DNA of 64,000 nucleotides from the NCBI RefSeq assembly GCF_001544575.2, contig NZ_FCNY02000005.1, positions 1-64,000 on the forward strand. Reading direction: 5' to 3'. Made by a program: the position numbers and the translations under genes. Below are positions 8,204 to 19,509 of this stretch, in pieces (position 1 is the first letter of the stretch; each line of letters begins with the position of its first letter). Below the pieces are notes generated by a model that ran no database searches, had not been told where the DNA came from, and saw only the letters and a list, made by a program, of their open reading frames with translations. This DNA comes from Caballeronia cordobensis (lineage in GTDB: Bacteria; Pseudomonadota; Gammaproteobacteria; Burkholderiales; Burkholderiaceae).

Positions 8204-8980
8204 TCAATGGCGCGGCGGCCAGGGGATCAGAACGCTCGTGGTGCGTGCGTACTCGGTGTAGTCGTCGCGCGTGGCGCACAGGTGGGCTTCCAGCATGGGG
8301 ACGCCCGAGACCTTCACGAGGAGCCACGCCATCGCCACCGGTGGCAGCAGCGTCAGCCACGCCCCCGGCGCGCCAATCGCCAACGGGACATAGGCCAGCC
8401 AATGCACGCATTCAAAGAAATAGTTCGGATGCCGCGAGTAGCGCCATAGCCCCACCCGGCACGTCTTGCCACGGTGCGCCGGATCGGCGGCAAACCTGCG
8501 CAGTTGCCGGTCGGCCAATGCCTCCCCAGCCACCGCAATCCCCCACAGCGTGACAGCAGCCGCGACGGCGAAAATGCTTGGGGCGTCGGGCCGGTGACTC
8601 GGCACGGCAAACGCAATCGAGAGGAACATCGACACCGCGGCCTGCAACTGAAAGATGCCGAACATCTTCCTTGGTGCCGCTGCGCCCCATTCCTCACGCA
8701 ACTTGCGATAGCGCGTATCTTCCGGCTTACCGAAATTGCGGCGCCACAAGTGCCAACCGAGTCGGCATCCCCAGATCGCACCGCCCACGCCGACCAGCAC
8801 GCGCGCCTGTTCCGAGCCCGTACCAAGCCATGCATAGAGCAATGCCACCACGCCGAGCGAGAATGCCCACACCGGGTCGATCATGCCGGCGTTCTTGTTG
8901 GACAACTGCCACGCCCACACGGCACTGAACACGGCCACCAGAAACAACAGCGCAATGAGGGCAACACCAAGCACCGACAT
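8204..8980 (-). CDS. DUF1295 membrane protein (steroid 5-alpha reductase-like)
   Basis: The 258-residue integral membrane protein starts at ATG 8980 behind GGAGGTGA. It has about six hydrophobic helices and the conserved family end: WRYSRHPNYFFECVHW followed by a VSGVPMLE helix and DDYTEYARTTSVLIPW. DUF1295 proteins share the isoprenylcysteine methyltransferase/steroid 5-alpha reductase fold, which binds a nucleotide cofactor at the RHPNY region, so reduction of a lipid double bond is a reasonable inference. It lies between the two methyltransferases, 2 bp after the upstream one. Confidence 0.88.
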   Translation of the reverse strand: MSVLGVALIALLFLVAVFSAVWAWQLSNKNAGMIDPVWAFSLGVVALLYAWLGTGSEQARVLVGVGGAIWGCRLGWHLWRRNFGKPEDTRYRKLREEWGAAAPRKMFGIFQLQAAVSMFLSIAFAVPSHRPDAPSIFAVAAAVTLWGIAVAGEALADRQLRRFAADPAHRGKTCRVGLWRYSRHPNYFFECVHWLAYVPLAIGAPGAWLTLLPPVAMAWLLVKVSGVPMLEAHLCATRDDYTEYARTTSVLIPWPPRH

Positions 8981-8982
8981 GG

Positions 8983-10182
8983 TCACCTCCGTTCGAGCAG
9001 AAACTGCGAGACGCCGATTCGGCCTTCTTCGAAACCGGCTTCGCAATAGGCGAAGTACAGCCGCCAGATACGGATGAAGGCTTCGTCAAAGCCGAGCGAG
9101 CGGACGGCATCAAGACGCGCTTCGAAACGTTGGCTCCAGCGACGCAGCGTCTCGGCGTAATCACCGCCAAAGTCGAGCCGGTCAATTACACGCATGCCGT
9201 GCTGCTCTGCCAGACGGATGAAGCGCTCGCGACTGGGCAGCATGCCACCCGGGAATATGAACTGTTGAATGAAATCGGTTCCGGTGCGGTAGCGCTCGAA
9301 AAACACCTCATCGATGGTGATGCTCTGCACCAAGGCCCGGCCGCCATGGCGCAGACAACGCACCAGCGTCTGAAAATAGGTTGCCCAATAAGACTCGCCC
9401 ACCGCCTCGAACATCTCGATAGAGGCGATAGCGTTGTACGCGGCATCTAGATCACGGTAATCGCGCAGCTCGACGCGGGCCCGCGACTCACCAACGAAGC
9501 GCGCTGCCGTGTAGCGGCGCTGCTCCTCTGACAGCGTGATGCCATGCACGCGCGCGCCACGCCCACAGGCCATCGCCATGAGACCGCCCCAGCCGCAACC
9601 GATCTCAAGCACGTCCATACCCGGCCCGACCCTCAGTAGATCGCATGCGCGCCGATACTTGGCAGTCTGCGCATCGGCCAGGCTGCGCTGCACATTGCCG
9701 TCAAACCACGCTGACGAGTAAGCCATGCCCTCGTCCAGCCAGAGCCGATAGAAATCGTTACCAAGGTCGTAATGCAAGTGGATATTGCGGCGGCTGCCAC
9801 GACGGCTGTTTCTGTGCAGCAGGTGACGCAGGCGAAGAAACACGCGCGCAAATGCATTTCCGAAGATCGCCTGTTCTAGCGTGACGGCATTGACGATCGC
9901 CAGACTTAGAAGGCTCGCCAGGTTGGCCGAATCGATCCACCCGTCGCGATACGCCTCGGCGAAGCCCACGTCACCACTGCGCAGAATGCGTGCGCAGGCG
10001 CGCCAGTCCAGGATGCGCAGATCAGCGACCCGCGGCGAGCCGGCCTCGCCGACGTATATCTCGCCGTCGGGCGTGACGAGGTGGAGGAAACCGTGCCGTA
10101 ACCGACCGGCCAGCGCCACGAACAGACGCCCGGCGGCGGGAACATGGGATGGCACCCAGGCGAGGGACTGCGTGGCGGTCAT
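8983..10182 (-). CDS. CFA-type fatty acid methyltransferase (proximal copy)
   Basis: The 399-residue product starts at ATG 10182, which overlaps the preceding stop by 4 bp (ATGA). It has the N-terminal CFA domain (GWIDSANLASLLSLA), NIHLHYDLGNDFYRLWLDE, the SAM loop VLEIGCGWGGLMAMA and GITLSEEQRRY. The catalytic Glu is kept (SIEMFEAVG, E239 of E. coli Cfa). The bicarbonate-binding Cys139 and His266 positions read Ser here (YSSAWF; VQSITIDE). The QSITI form is typical of methylases that make methylene or methyl branched or furan-precursor acids rather than cyclopropane rings, so I infer a branched-chain or furan fatty acid route. Confidence 0.87.
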   Translation of the reverse strand: MTATQSLAWVPSHVPAAGRLFVALAGRLRHGFLHLVTPDGEIYVGEAGSPRVADLRILDWRACARILRSGDVGFAEAYRDGWIDSANLASLLSLAIVNAVTLEQAIFGNAFARVFLRLRHLLHRNSRRGSRRNIHLHYDLGNDFYRLWLDEGMAYSSAWFDGNVQRSLADAQTAKYRRACDLLRVGPGMDVLEIGCGWGGLMAMACGRGARVHGITLSEEQRRYTAARFVGESRARVELRDYRDLDAAYNAIASIEMFEAVGESYWATYFQTLVRCLRHGGRALVQSITIDEVFFERYRTGTDFIQQFIFPGGMLPSRERFIRLAEQHGMRVIDRLDFGGDYAETLRRWSQRFEARLDAVRSLGFDEAFIRIWRLYFAYCEAGFEEGRIGVSQFLLERR

Positions 10183-10946
10183 CGGGAGTTCTCCGGAGAA
10201 GATCTGTCGCGAGCGTCGCGGCCCAAGAACGGCACGCCCTTGATCCACAGGCGAAGGGCCTGCCAATGAATGCGGCCAATAACCTGCAAGGCGAGCAACG
10301 GTTGCCGTAGCAACGCGCGGCGCAGGTGAGCGGCATCAAACGGCTGCAACCGTCCACCGATGGCCGTGTGCAGCAACAGGCCATCGCGATCGTAATAAGC
10401 AATGCGAACCAATGCCGTTGCTGCGGTCTCGGTAAAGCGGAACTGATAGCCGCCCTCGACCCGGCAGAACGGCGAAACGTGCAGCGCTTTACGGCACGTC
10501 AGCACGATATGCGTATCAATGGTGCCGCCATCTTGCGCGCAGACCAGGTAGCGGTGATGCTGGCCGAAGGTGTTGTTGACCTCGGCCAGCACCGCGCGCA
10601 GCGCGCCGGCCGCGTCGTAGCAGTACCAGAATGAGACCGGGTTGAACATCCAACCCGCAATGCGCGGGATGGTCTGCAGCCAGACGTCGCCGTCGGCGTT
10701 CAGACCGGCATCGCGCAGCACGCCTCGAATCCAGATAAGCAGGTCTGTCCCGTCGCGCGGTCCGTAGTCACGCGTGCGCAACGACAGCGGCCGCAGGCAG
10801 TCCACGCCGAACCATGGGCTTGTCAGGCGCCCCAGCGCGGACAACTTCACGCGCACGGCGAACACCGGGTAGATGAAGCGATTGGATACCGGTCGCAGAC
10901 GGCGGTGCATGACCTGACCGACGAGGAGTTGCGCGTCCGCGTTCAT
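10179..10946 (-). CDS. DUF1365 protein of the lipid modification operon
   Basis: The 255-residue product starts at ATG 10946, overlapping the amine oxidase-like stop by 4 bp. Family motifs are clear: GQVMHRRLRPVSNRFIYPVF at the start, IAGWMFNPVSFWYCYD, LAEVNNTFGQHHRYL, and the basic KALHVSPF segment. DUF1365 genes almost always sit between a flavin amine oxidase-like gene and a CFA-type methyltransferase; their biochemical role is not established. Overlapping starts on both sides imply tight translational coupling in a fixed stoichiometry. Confidence 0.9.
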   Translation of the reverse strand: MNADAQLLVGQVMHRRLRPVSNRFIYPVFAVRVKLSALGRLTSPWFGVDCLRPLSLRTRDYGPRDGTDLLIWIRGVLRDAGLNADGDVWLQTIPRIAGWMFNPVSFWYCYDAAGALRAVLAEVNNTFGQHHRYLVCAQDGGTIDTHIVLTCRKALHVSPFCRVEGGYQFRFTETAATALVRIAYYDRDGLLLHTAIGGRLQPFDAAHLRRALLRQPLLALQVIGRIHWQALRLWIKGVPFLGRDARDRSSPENSR

Positions 10947-12238
10947 GGCGCCACCTGTGCCCAAGCTGGTGCGCAGCCAAAATCCGCCGCAACCCGCAGG
11001 GCGGACTTCAGACCGTCCTCATGGAAGCCATAACCCGTCCACGCACCGACAAACCATGTGCGGCGCCGACCTTGAAGCGCCGGCAAACGCGCTTGCGCGT
11101 CGATGGCCAGTTGATCGAATACCGGGTGCTCGTATTCGAAGCGGCGGTACTCCAGCTCGGCCGCAGGCGGTGCCAGCGGGTTAAGCGTGACCACCACCGG
11201 CGTCGACACGGGCAACGGCTGCAACCGGTTAAGCAGGTAGCTCACATACGGCGCGCGGCTGACGGCCCCATTACGTGGCGCTTCGAGATAATTCCATGCC
11301 GACCACACGCTGCGCCGGCGCGGCAGCAGGCTCCTGTCACGGTGCAGGAAGGCAGTGTTGGGCTGATAGCGGAACGCAGTCAGCACAGCGCGTTCGTCGT
11401 TCGATGCGTCGTCGAGCAGACGCAGCGTCTGCGGTGCGTGCGTTGCCAGCACCACGGCGTCGTAACGCATGCTACCCGAATCGATCAGCACGTCGACGTG
11501 GTTTGCCGCGCGACGGATGCTGCGTACCGGTGTTGCCACACGCACGTCAGCCAGTTGGCCGGCGATCACGCGCACGTAGCTGCGTGCCCCGCCTTTGACG
11601 GTGCGCCAGCGCGGCCGGTTGAAGATCTGCAGCAACCCGTGATTGAGGCAGAAGCGCAGAAACGCTTCCGCCGGGAACGACAGGACGTCCCGGCTGGGCG
11701 TCGACCAAATCGCCGCAGCCATCGGCAGCAGGTAATGCGCGCAGAACGGTTCGCCGTATTGGCCGGAAGCCAGCAGCGCGCCGAGGCTATGGCGCTCGGC
11801 TCGGGCCGCGGCCAGGTGGGCCTGCGCGTGGCGATTGAAACGTAGGATGTCTCTCAGCATCGACAGAAACGGCCTCGATACCAAGTTGCGCGGCTGCGCA
11901 AACACCGTGCGCAAGCTGGTGCCGGCCCACTCAATCGCGCCCCCGTCCACGGACACGCTGAACGACATGTCGCTCTCGCAATGCGCCACTCCAAGCTCGT
12001 CGAACAGTGCAATCAGGTTGGGATATGTTCGCGCGTTGAAGACCAGGAAGCCGGTATCGACGCCAAACGCCTCCCCGTGCTCCTCAATGTCGACGGTATT
12101 GGTATGACCTCCGAGCCTGGGCTGCGCCTCGAACAGGGTTACGGCGTGGCGCTTGGCGAGGAAATGCGCTGCCGCCAGCCCGGAGATGCCCGAGCCGATG
12201 ACCGCAATGCGCTTCGCAGGAAATGGGAAGATCTTCAA
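10943..12238 (-). CDS. FAD-dependent amine oxidase-like oxidoreductase
   Basis: The product has an N-terminal dinucleotide-binding loop (RIAVIGSGISGLAAAHFL) followed by the LGGHTNTVD motif, and a C-terminal FAD-contact region (WFVGAWTGYGFHEDGLKSAL). It belongs to the flavin-containing NAD(P)-binding family that accompanies DUF1365 and CFA genes; a relative (UfaD) desaturates methylated fatty acyl chains on the way to furan fatty acids, which suggests a similar step. No ATG lies before the FAD loop. The best start is TTG 12238 (reading MKIFPFPAKR) with only GAGG upstream, giving 431 residues. A truncated folE frame ends 28 bp before it, so the native start region was probably lost in a deletion and translation may depend on coupling. 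Confidence 0.85.
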   Translation of the reverse strand: MKIFPFPAKRIAVIGSGISGLAAAHFLAKRHAVTLFEAQPRLGGHTNTVDIEEHGEAFGVDTGFLVFNARTYPNLIALFDELGVAHCESDMSFSVSVDGGAIEWAGTSLRTVFAQPRNLVSRPFLSMLRDILRFNRHAQAHLAAARAERHSLGALLASGQYGEPFCAHYLLPMAAAIWSTPSRDVLSFPAEAFLRFCLNHGLLQIFNRPRWRTVKGGARSYVRVIAGQLADVRVATPVRSIRRAANHVDVLIDSGSMRYDAVVLATHAPQTLRLLDDASNDERAVLTAFRYQPNTAFLHRDRSLLPRRRSVWSAWNYLEAPRNGAVSRAPYVSYLLNRLQPLPVSTPVVVTLNPLAPPAAELEYRRFEYEHPVFDQLAIDAQARLPALQGRRRTWFVGAWTGYGFHEDGLKSALRVAADFGCAPAWAQVAP

Positions 12239-12266
12239 GGCAGGGCCTCTTCGAGTCTTTGAATAC

Positions 12267-12437
12267 TTATCCCTGGCTACGGCCAGGCAGCAGTGCAAGA
12301 AATTCCAGGGAGGCGGCGATGTTGTCGTTCGCGTGAAAGCGATTACCGGCGCTCATCAACCGCCCCCGAATCCGGGCAGAGAGCGGCACGCTACCGACCG
12401 CCCCGGCAGCGCCGGGCGGGTCAAAAGTGACGTTCAT
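12267..12437 (-). pseudogene. folE: GTP cyclohydrolase I (FolE-type), N-terminal remnant
   Basis: An ATG at 12437 with GGAGG 7 nt upstream opens a 56-codon frame. It contains IRGRLMSAGNRFHANDNIAA, which matches the N-terminal region of the FolE variants that sit in light-responsive and lipid modification operons (xRFHANDNIxxFI). After this the similarity stops and the frame ends as LEFLALLPGRSQG. All catalytic and zinc residues are missing, so it cannot be active. I infer an internal deletion that joined the folE front to the region just before the flavoprotein gene. The intact ribosome site means the frame is probably still translated and may feed ribosomes into the next gene. Confidence 0.65.
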
Positions 12438-12500
12438 TGAAGTTGCCTCCGAAAGTCGGCGGTGCACTCACCGCCCCCGCCCGCTCAGGTGGGCTCCTGA

Positions 12501-12512
12501 GCGTATATACGC
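12501..12512. promoter_or_regulatory. Palindrome before the lipid operon
   Basis: GCGTATATACGC is a perfect 12-bp palindrome in the short gap between the MerR gene and the folE remnant, about 65 bp upstream of the first operon start. CarA/LitR-type MerR proteins bind TGTAyA-like half-sites, which this partly resembles. It is therefore a candidate operator for the adjacent regulator. Confidence 0.4.
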
Positions 12513-12514
12513 AG

Positions 12515-13486
12515 CTAGCTCGCTGGCGGATTCATCGTCTCTGAGCGAATCGCGAATTCCATCGCGTCTTCGAGCAACAATCTGGCGCGGTTGGCGACAT
12601 CGCCGAGATGCCGGTGGAGTTGTTCGTCGAGCGAAGAGCGCACCATGCAGCCGTCGCTGAAGTGCTCGAATGCATCGAGCTGGCGGATCAGCGCAACGAG
12701 GTGCCGCGGGCATTCGCAGGCGATCGTCTGCGATGCGTTGGCAAAAATCTCGAGCTGGCGGTCCGTAAACCGGCGCGCGTTGCGCCGCAGGGGCTGTAGC
12801 TTGCCGTAGACCGCGTCCACTCGCACGAGCTGCGACAGTTCCTGCAGGATCTGATCGAGTTCGCTATGTGCGTTTGGCTCGCGATACAGCCGCACGCCCG
12901 CGGCACGGAGCGTGTCGGTGGACCGCACCGTGCCGAAGCTATAGATCACGCCAACTGCGCTGGCGCCAGAACTGCGCGCCGCGACCAGGATGGCTTCGGC
13001 CGTTTCGGGCTGCAGTGACGCGGCTTCTACAATTAGTGCGTCTGTGTGCGGCGGTAGCTCCGGCGGCGTCTGTCCGTCAATGGCTGGCAGCTCGGTAATC
13101 GGATCCAGGCCCAACGACGCGAGCGTGTTTTTCCTGCGCCGAACGCGCTCTGCCATGAGTGGGCCGCAGACGGCAAGCGAAATGACTGCCTGGGCTTGAA
13201 GCGGATGAGACGCTTCAGCAGCACCGGATGTTTCGAGCAGTTGCTCAAGCTCGGCGCTCCCGGCGCGCGCAATCGCGCCAATGGCGTGCCCCTGATTGAC
13301 GAGGGACCGCAAGAGCGTGAGCCGTTTGACGTCCTCGCCGGAATACAAGCGCTGTCCGGTCTCCGATTTGGCGGGCGAGATCACGCCATAGCGCTGTTCC
13401 CACACACGGAGCGTGGATACAGGCATCTTGGCCATGCGAGCAGCGGTTCCGCTTCGATATCGAGGCCTTGCGTCATCTTGCTGCAC
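12515..13486 (-). CDS. MerR-family regulator, LitR/CarH-like without B12 motif
   Basis: The 323-residue product starts at GTG 13486, 6 nt after GGGAGA. A MerR winged helix fills the first 70 residues (SGTAARMAKMPVSTLRVWEQRYGV, then GQRLYSGEDVKRL). The long C-terminal part has the layout of the LitR/CarH family but lacks the ExH/DxHxxG cobalamin ligand motif. In pseudomonads, LitR relatives without B12 sites act in light responses together with separate photosensors and control folE, cfa and photolyase-type genes. Its position directly upstream of the lipid operon makes it the probable regulator of that operon. Whether it senses light here is unknown; no photoreceptor gene is in the window. 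Confidence 0.8.
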   Translation of the reverse strand: MQQDDARPRYRSGTAARMAKMPVSTLRVWEQRYGVISPAKSETGQRLYSGEDVKRLTLLRSLVNQGHAIGAIARAGSAELEQLLETSGAAEASHPLQAQAVISLAVCGPLMAERVRRRKNTLASLGLDPITELPAIDGQTPPELPPHTDALIVEAASLQPETAEAILVAARSSGASAVGVIYSFGTVRSTDTLRAAGVRLYREPNAHSELDQILQELSQLVRVDAVYGKLQPLRRNARRFTDRQLEIFANASQTIACECPRHLVALIRQLDAFEHFSDGCMVRSSLDEQLHRHLGDVANRARLLLEDAMEFAIRSETMNPPAS

Positions 13487-13536
13487 AATCGTCTCCCAGC
13501 AGTGCGACGTGCTCACTATGAGACGCTTTAACACCA

Positions 13537-13552
13537 ATATCGTCAACGATAT
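13537..13552. promoter_or_regulatory. Palindrome upstream of the MerR-family gene
   Basis: ATATCGT and ACGATAT are 7-bp arms separated by CA, centred about 58 bp upstream of the GTG start of the regulator. The position suits autoregulation. The motif differs from the palindrome at 12501, so both need not bind the same protein. Confidence 0.45.
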
Positions 13553-13561
13553 GAAGCGCAA

Positions 13562-13924
13562 ATCACGGCTAATCGATGCAGGTGAGTAGCATTTGAGTCG
13601 CTATTTCGCGGGCAAATAGCCTCATCCGGGCGGTCTGGAACGAGGACTTTGGTGTGTATGTTGCGCGCAAGGCCTGGCGCCAGTTGCTGCGATGGCGTGG
13701 AGGTCGCACGCTGCACTGTTGCGCGCCTAACGAACGTGATTGGCCTCGAAGCTGTGCGGCGCGGACGCCGGATCAAGACGACGCGGCGCGACGATGCGAA
13801 GTCAGTTCTGGGCCGAGCGGCCTAACGCGCTGTGGGTCGCAGTTTCACCTATTGCTGGAAAGGGTCGGGCTTGGTCTCAGCCACTCGGCGATAGCGCCTT
13901 GGAAAACAGGTCTTATTTAGCGGT
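13562..13924. other. Intergenic region, no gene supported
   Basis: About 360 bp between the MerR gene and the end of the hybrid kinase gene. A plus-strand reading around 13730-13830 (VIGLEAVRRGRRIKTT, then RDDAKSVLGRAA) has protein-like character, but I cannot assign it and it has no start. No terminator or RNA gene is evident. Confidence 0.4.
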
Positions 13925-17638
<3,714 letters not shown>

Positions 17639-17984
17639 GATCCTCCTGGAGAGTGGCCGACGAGCGCGCTGCTCGGTTTGTTGGTTTAACGCCTACCCGG
17701 CGAGACAAAAGCTGGACGCGACGGAGAGCTCAATCGAAGCGTGGAGGTCATCGAAGCGCGGCTAGTCCCAATGCCTTCGCAACGCGCATTTTGACCGTAC
17801 AGCGGGCGTCTTGCAACGCTGGGGCTGGCGTCAGCGCAACGACTGCCAGCGCAGAACTCCCACTCAGCCTCCAATGGTCACACGAAGCGCTGCAACAAAT
17901 CGCGCCTTGGCCGGACGCTGTTTCCTAGCGAATGCCGGCGCTTCGGAACACGTCGCCGCCGCTCGAACCGGAAAGTACACTTAC

Positions 17985-18320
17985 CCCATAGTGGCGAATT
18001 CGATGGAAGCCGATAGGCAACACATGGAGCAGGAAGCGGCGCATGAATTCGCCGGGCTCGAGCGTCATGACCTTGTGCCGGGTGCGACCGTTCTCGCGGT
18101 AGTCCTTCCAACGGAAGCTCACGCCACGCTCGTCTAAGGCGAGCAACCGCTGGTTGGAGATGGCGACGCGATGTGTGCAGCGTGACAGGTACCCGAGCAC
18201 CGCTTCAGGACCGGCAAACGGACGCTCGGCATACACGAACCATTCCGAGGCTCGCAGCGGCGCGAGCCACCTTGCGAAGGCCTCGCGATCCGCGAGTTGC
18301 GCAACCGCGCCGATCACCAC
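17985..18320 (-). mobile_element. IS91-family transposase remnant
   Basis: About 112 residues in one frame match the C-terminal part of IS91-type (Y2, HUH) transposases: AFARWLAPLRASEWFVYAE, LGYLSRCTHRVAIS, RGVSFRWKDYRENGRTRHK, and FMRRFLLHVLPIGFHRIRHYG. Similarity ends abruptly on both sides; the zinc finger, HUH and catalytic Tyr regions are absent. The fragment overlaps the last 7 bp of the asparaginase gene, so the insertion or a later deletion ended right at that stop codon. Confidence 0.75.
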
Positions 18321-19432
18321 GTTCCGCTAAACGCCTGCTGTACCTTATGCGAATCAGTGACACCGTTCGCAATCAGCAACTGCGTAAGCAACCGGGCCTT
18401 TTGCGGGTTCAGGTCGAGCGACACGACGAAACCGCTCTTGTCATCATCGACCTCCACGTTTCTGTTCACGAACCCCGACATTACGCGCGTCGAGCGGACC
18501 ACCACGATTCCCTTTTTAGCCGCCCGGTCGAGCGCAGCGAGCGCTTCCTTCGACGCGTCGCCATCGCCTTCGCCTGCCAGCACGATGCCTTTTGCGCCAT
18601 CGCTGATCGCGTGGTCGATCTGCATTCCGTCCATGTTGCTATGCGCATACACGATCTCGACGCGCGGCAATGCACCATTCGCCGGCAAGCCCAGCACGTT
18701 GCGCGCGGTTTGAGGCAGCGGCGTGACAAACCGCACGCTTGCCGGATCCACGTAGCCGACCGCGCCCGCATTCGGCGAAGCAAACGCCTGAACCGCGGTC
18801 GTGTTGGTCTTCGTGATCCAGCGCGGCCCGTGAATCTGGTCATTCATCACGACCAGCACGCCGCGCCCCTGAGATTTCGGGCTCGCCGCCACTTCCACCG
18901 CTTCATAGAGATTGCCGGGACCATCGGCGCTCGTCGAACCGCCGGGACGCATCGAGCCGACCAGCACCACCGGCTTATCCGAGCGCAGCACGTTTTGCAG
19001 GAAGAACGCGGTCTCCTCGATCGTATCCGTGCCGTGCGTAATCACGATGCCATCCGCCTCGTTCCGATCGAACGCCTCCTGAATCCGGTGCGCCAATTGA
19101 AACCAGATCTTGTCGCTCATGTCCTGCGAGCCCACATTGGATATCTGCTCGGCGCTGATATTCGCGAGCTTCTCGATGCCCGGCACGCCACGCACGAGAT
19201 CCTGGCCCAGCACGTTGCCCGAGTTGTAGCCGATCGCCGAGCGCGGATCAGCCGTCCCGGATATCGTCCCGCCCGTCGCCAGCACGAGAATGCGCGGCGT
19301 CGCAGCCAGGGCGGCCGTCGTCGCGTCCGGCGCCGCATCTGCGGCCAGAGCGCTCGTTCCATGGAGCGCGCTCGCACCCACGACAAGCCCTGCGACAAGC
19401 ATTGCGCCTTGCACGATAGTCTTGATGCTCAT
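18314..19432 (-). CDS. ansB: Periplasmic type II L-asparaginase
   Basis: The 372-residue product starts at ATG 19432 behind GGAGGAGAAGG. A Sec signal (to about residue 30, ending SALAAD) predicts the periplasm. Both asparaginase signatures are present: ILVLATGGTISGTA with the nucleophilic Thr, and GIVITHGTDTIEETAFFL with the second Thr and the Asp of the TD pair; the Lys follows in VLVGSMRPG. It hydrolyses Asn (and possibly Gln) to Asp and ammonia. It is the last gene of the aspartate operon, so imported Asp would feed the aspartase. The stop codon abuts an IS91 remnant. Confidence 0.93.
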   Translation of the reverse strand: MSIKTIVQGAMLVAGLVVGASALHGTSALAADAAPDATTAALAATPRILVLATGGTISGTADPRSAIGYNSGNVLGQDLVRGVPGIEKLANISAEQISNVGSQDMSDKIWFQLAHRIQEAFDRNEADGIVITHGTDTIEETAFFLQNVLRSDKPVVLVGSMRPGGSTSADGPGNLYEAVEVAASPKSQGRGVLVVMNDQIHGPRWITKTNTTAVQAFASPNAGAVGYVDPASVRFVTPLPQTARNVLGLPANGALPRVEIVYAHSNMDGMQIDHAISDGAKGIVLAGEGDGDASKEALAALDRAAKKGIVVVRSTRVMSGFVNRNVEVDDDKSGFVVSLDLNPQKARLLTQLLIANGVTDSHKVQQAFSGTW

Positions 19433-19509
19433 TTCCTTCTCCTCCGTTGATTGGACAGCGCAAAAGACGGGACGCCGCGATTCAGCCGAGCGCCCCGCCG
19501 GGTGTTTCC

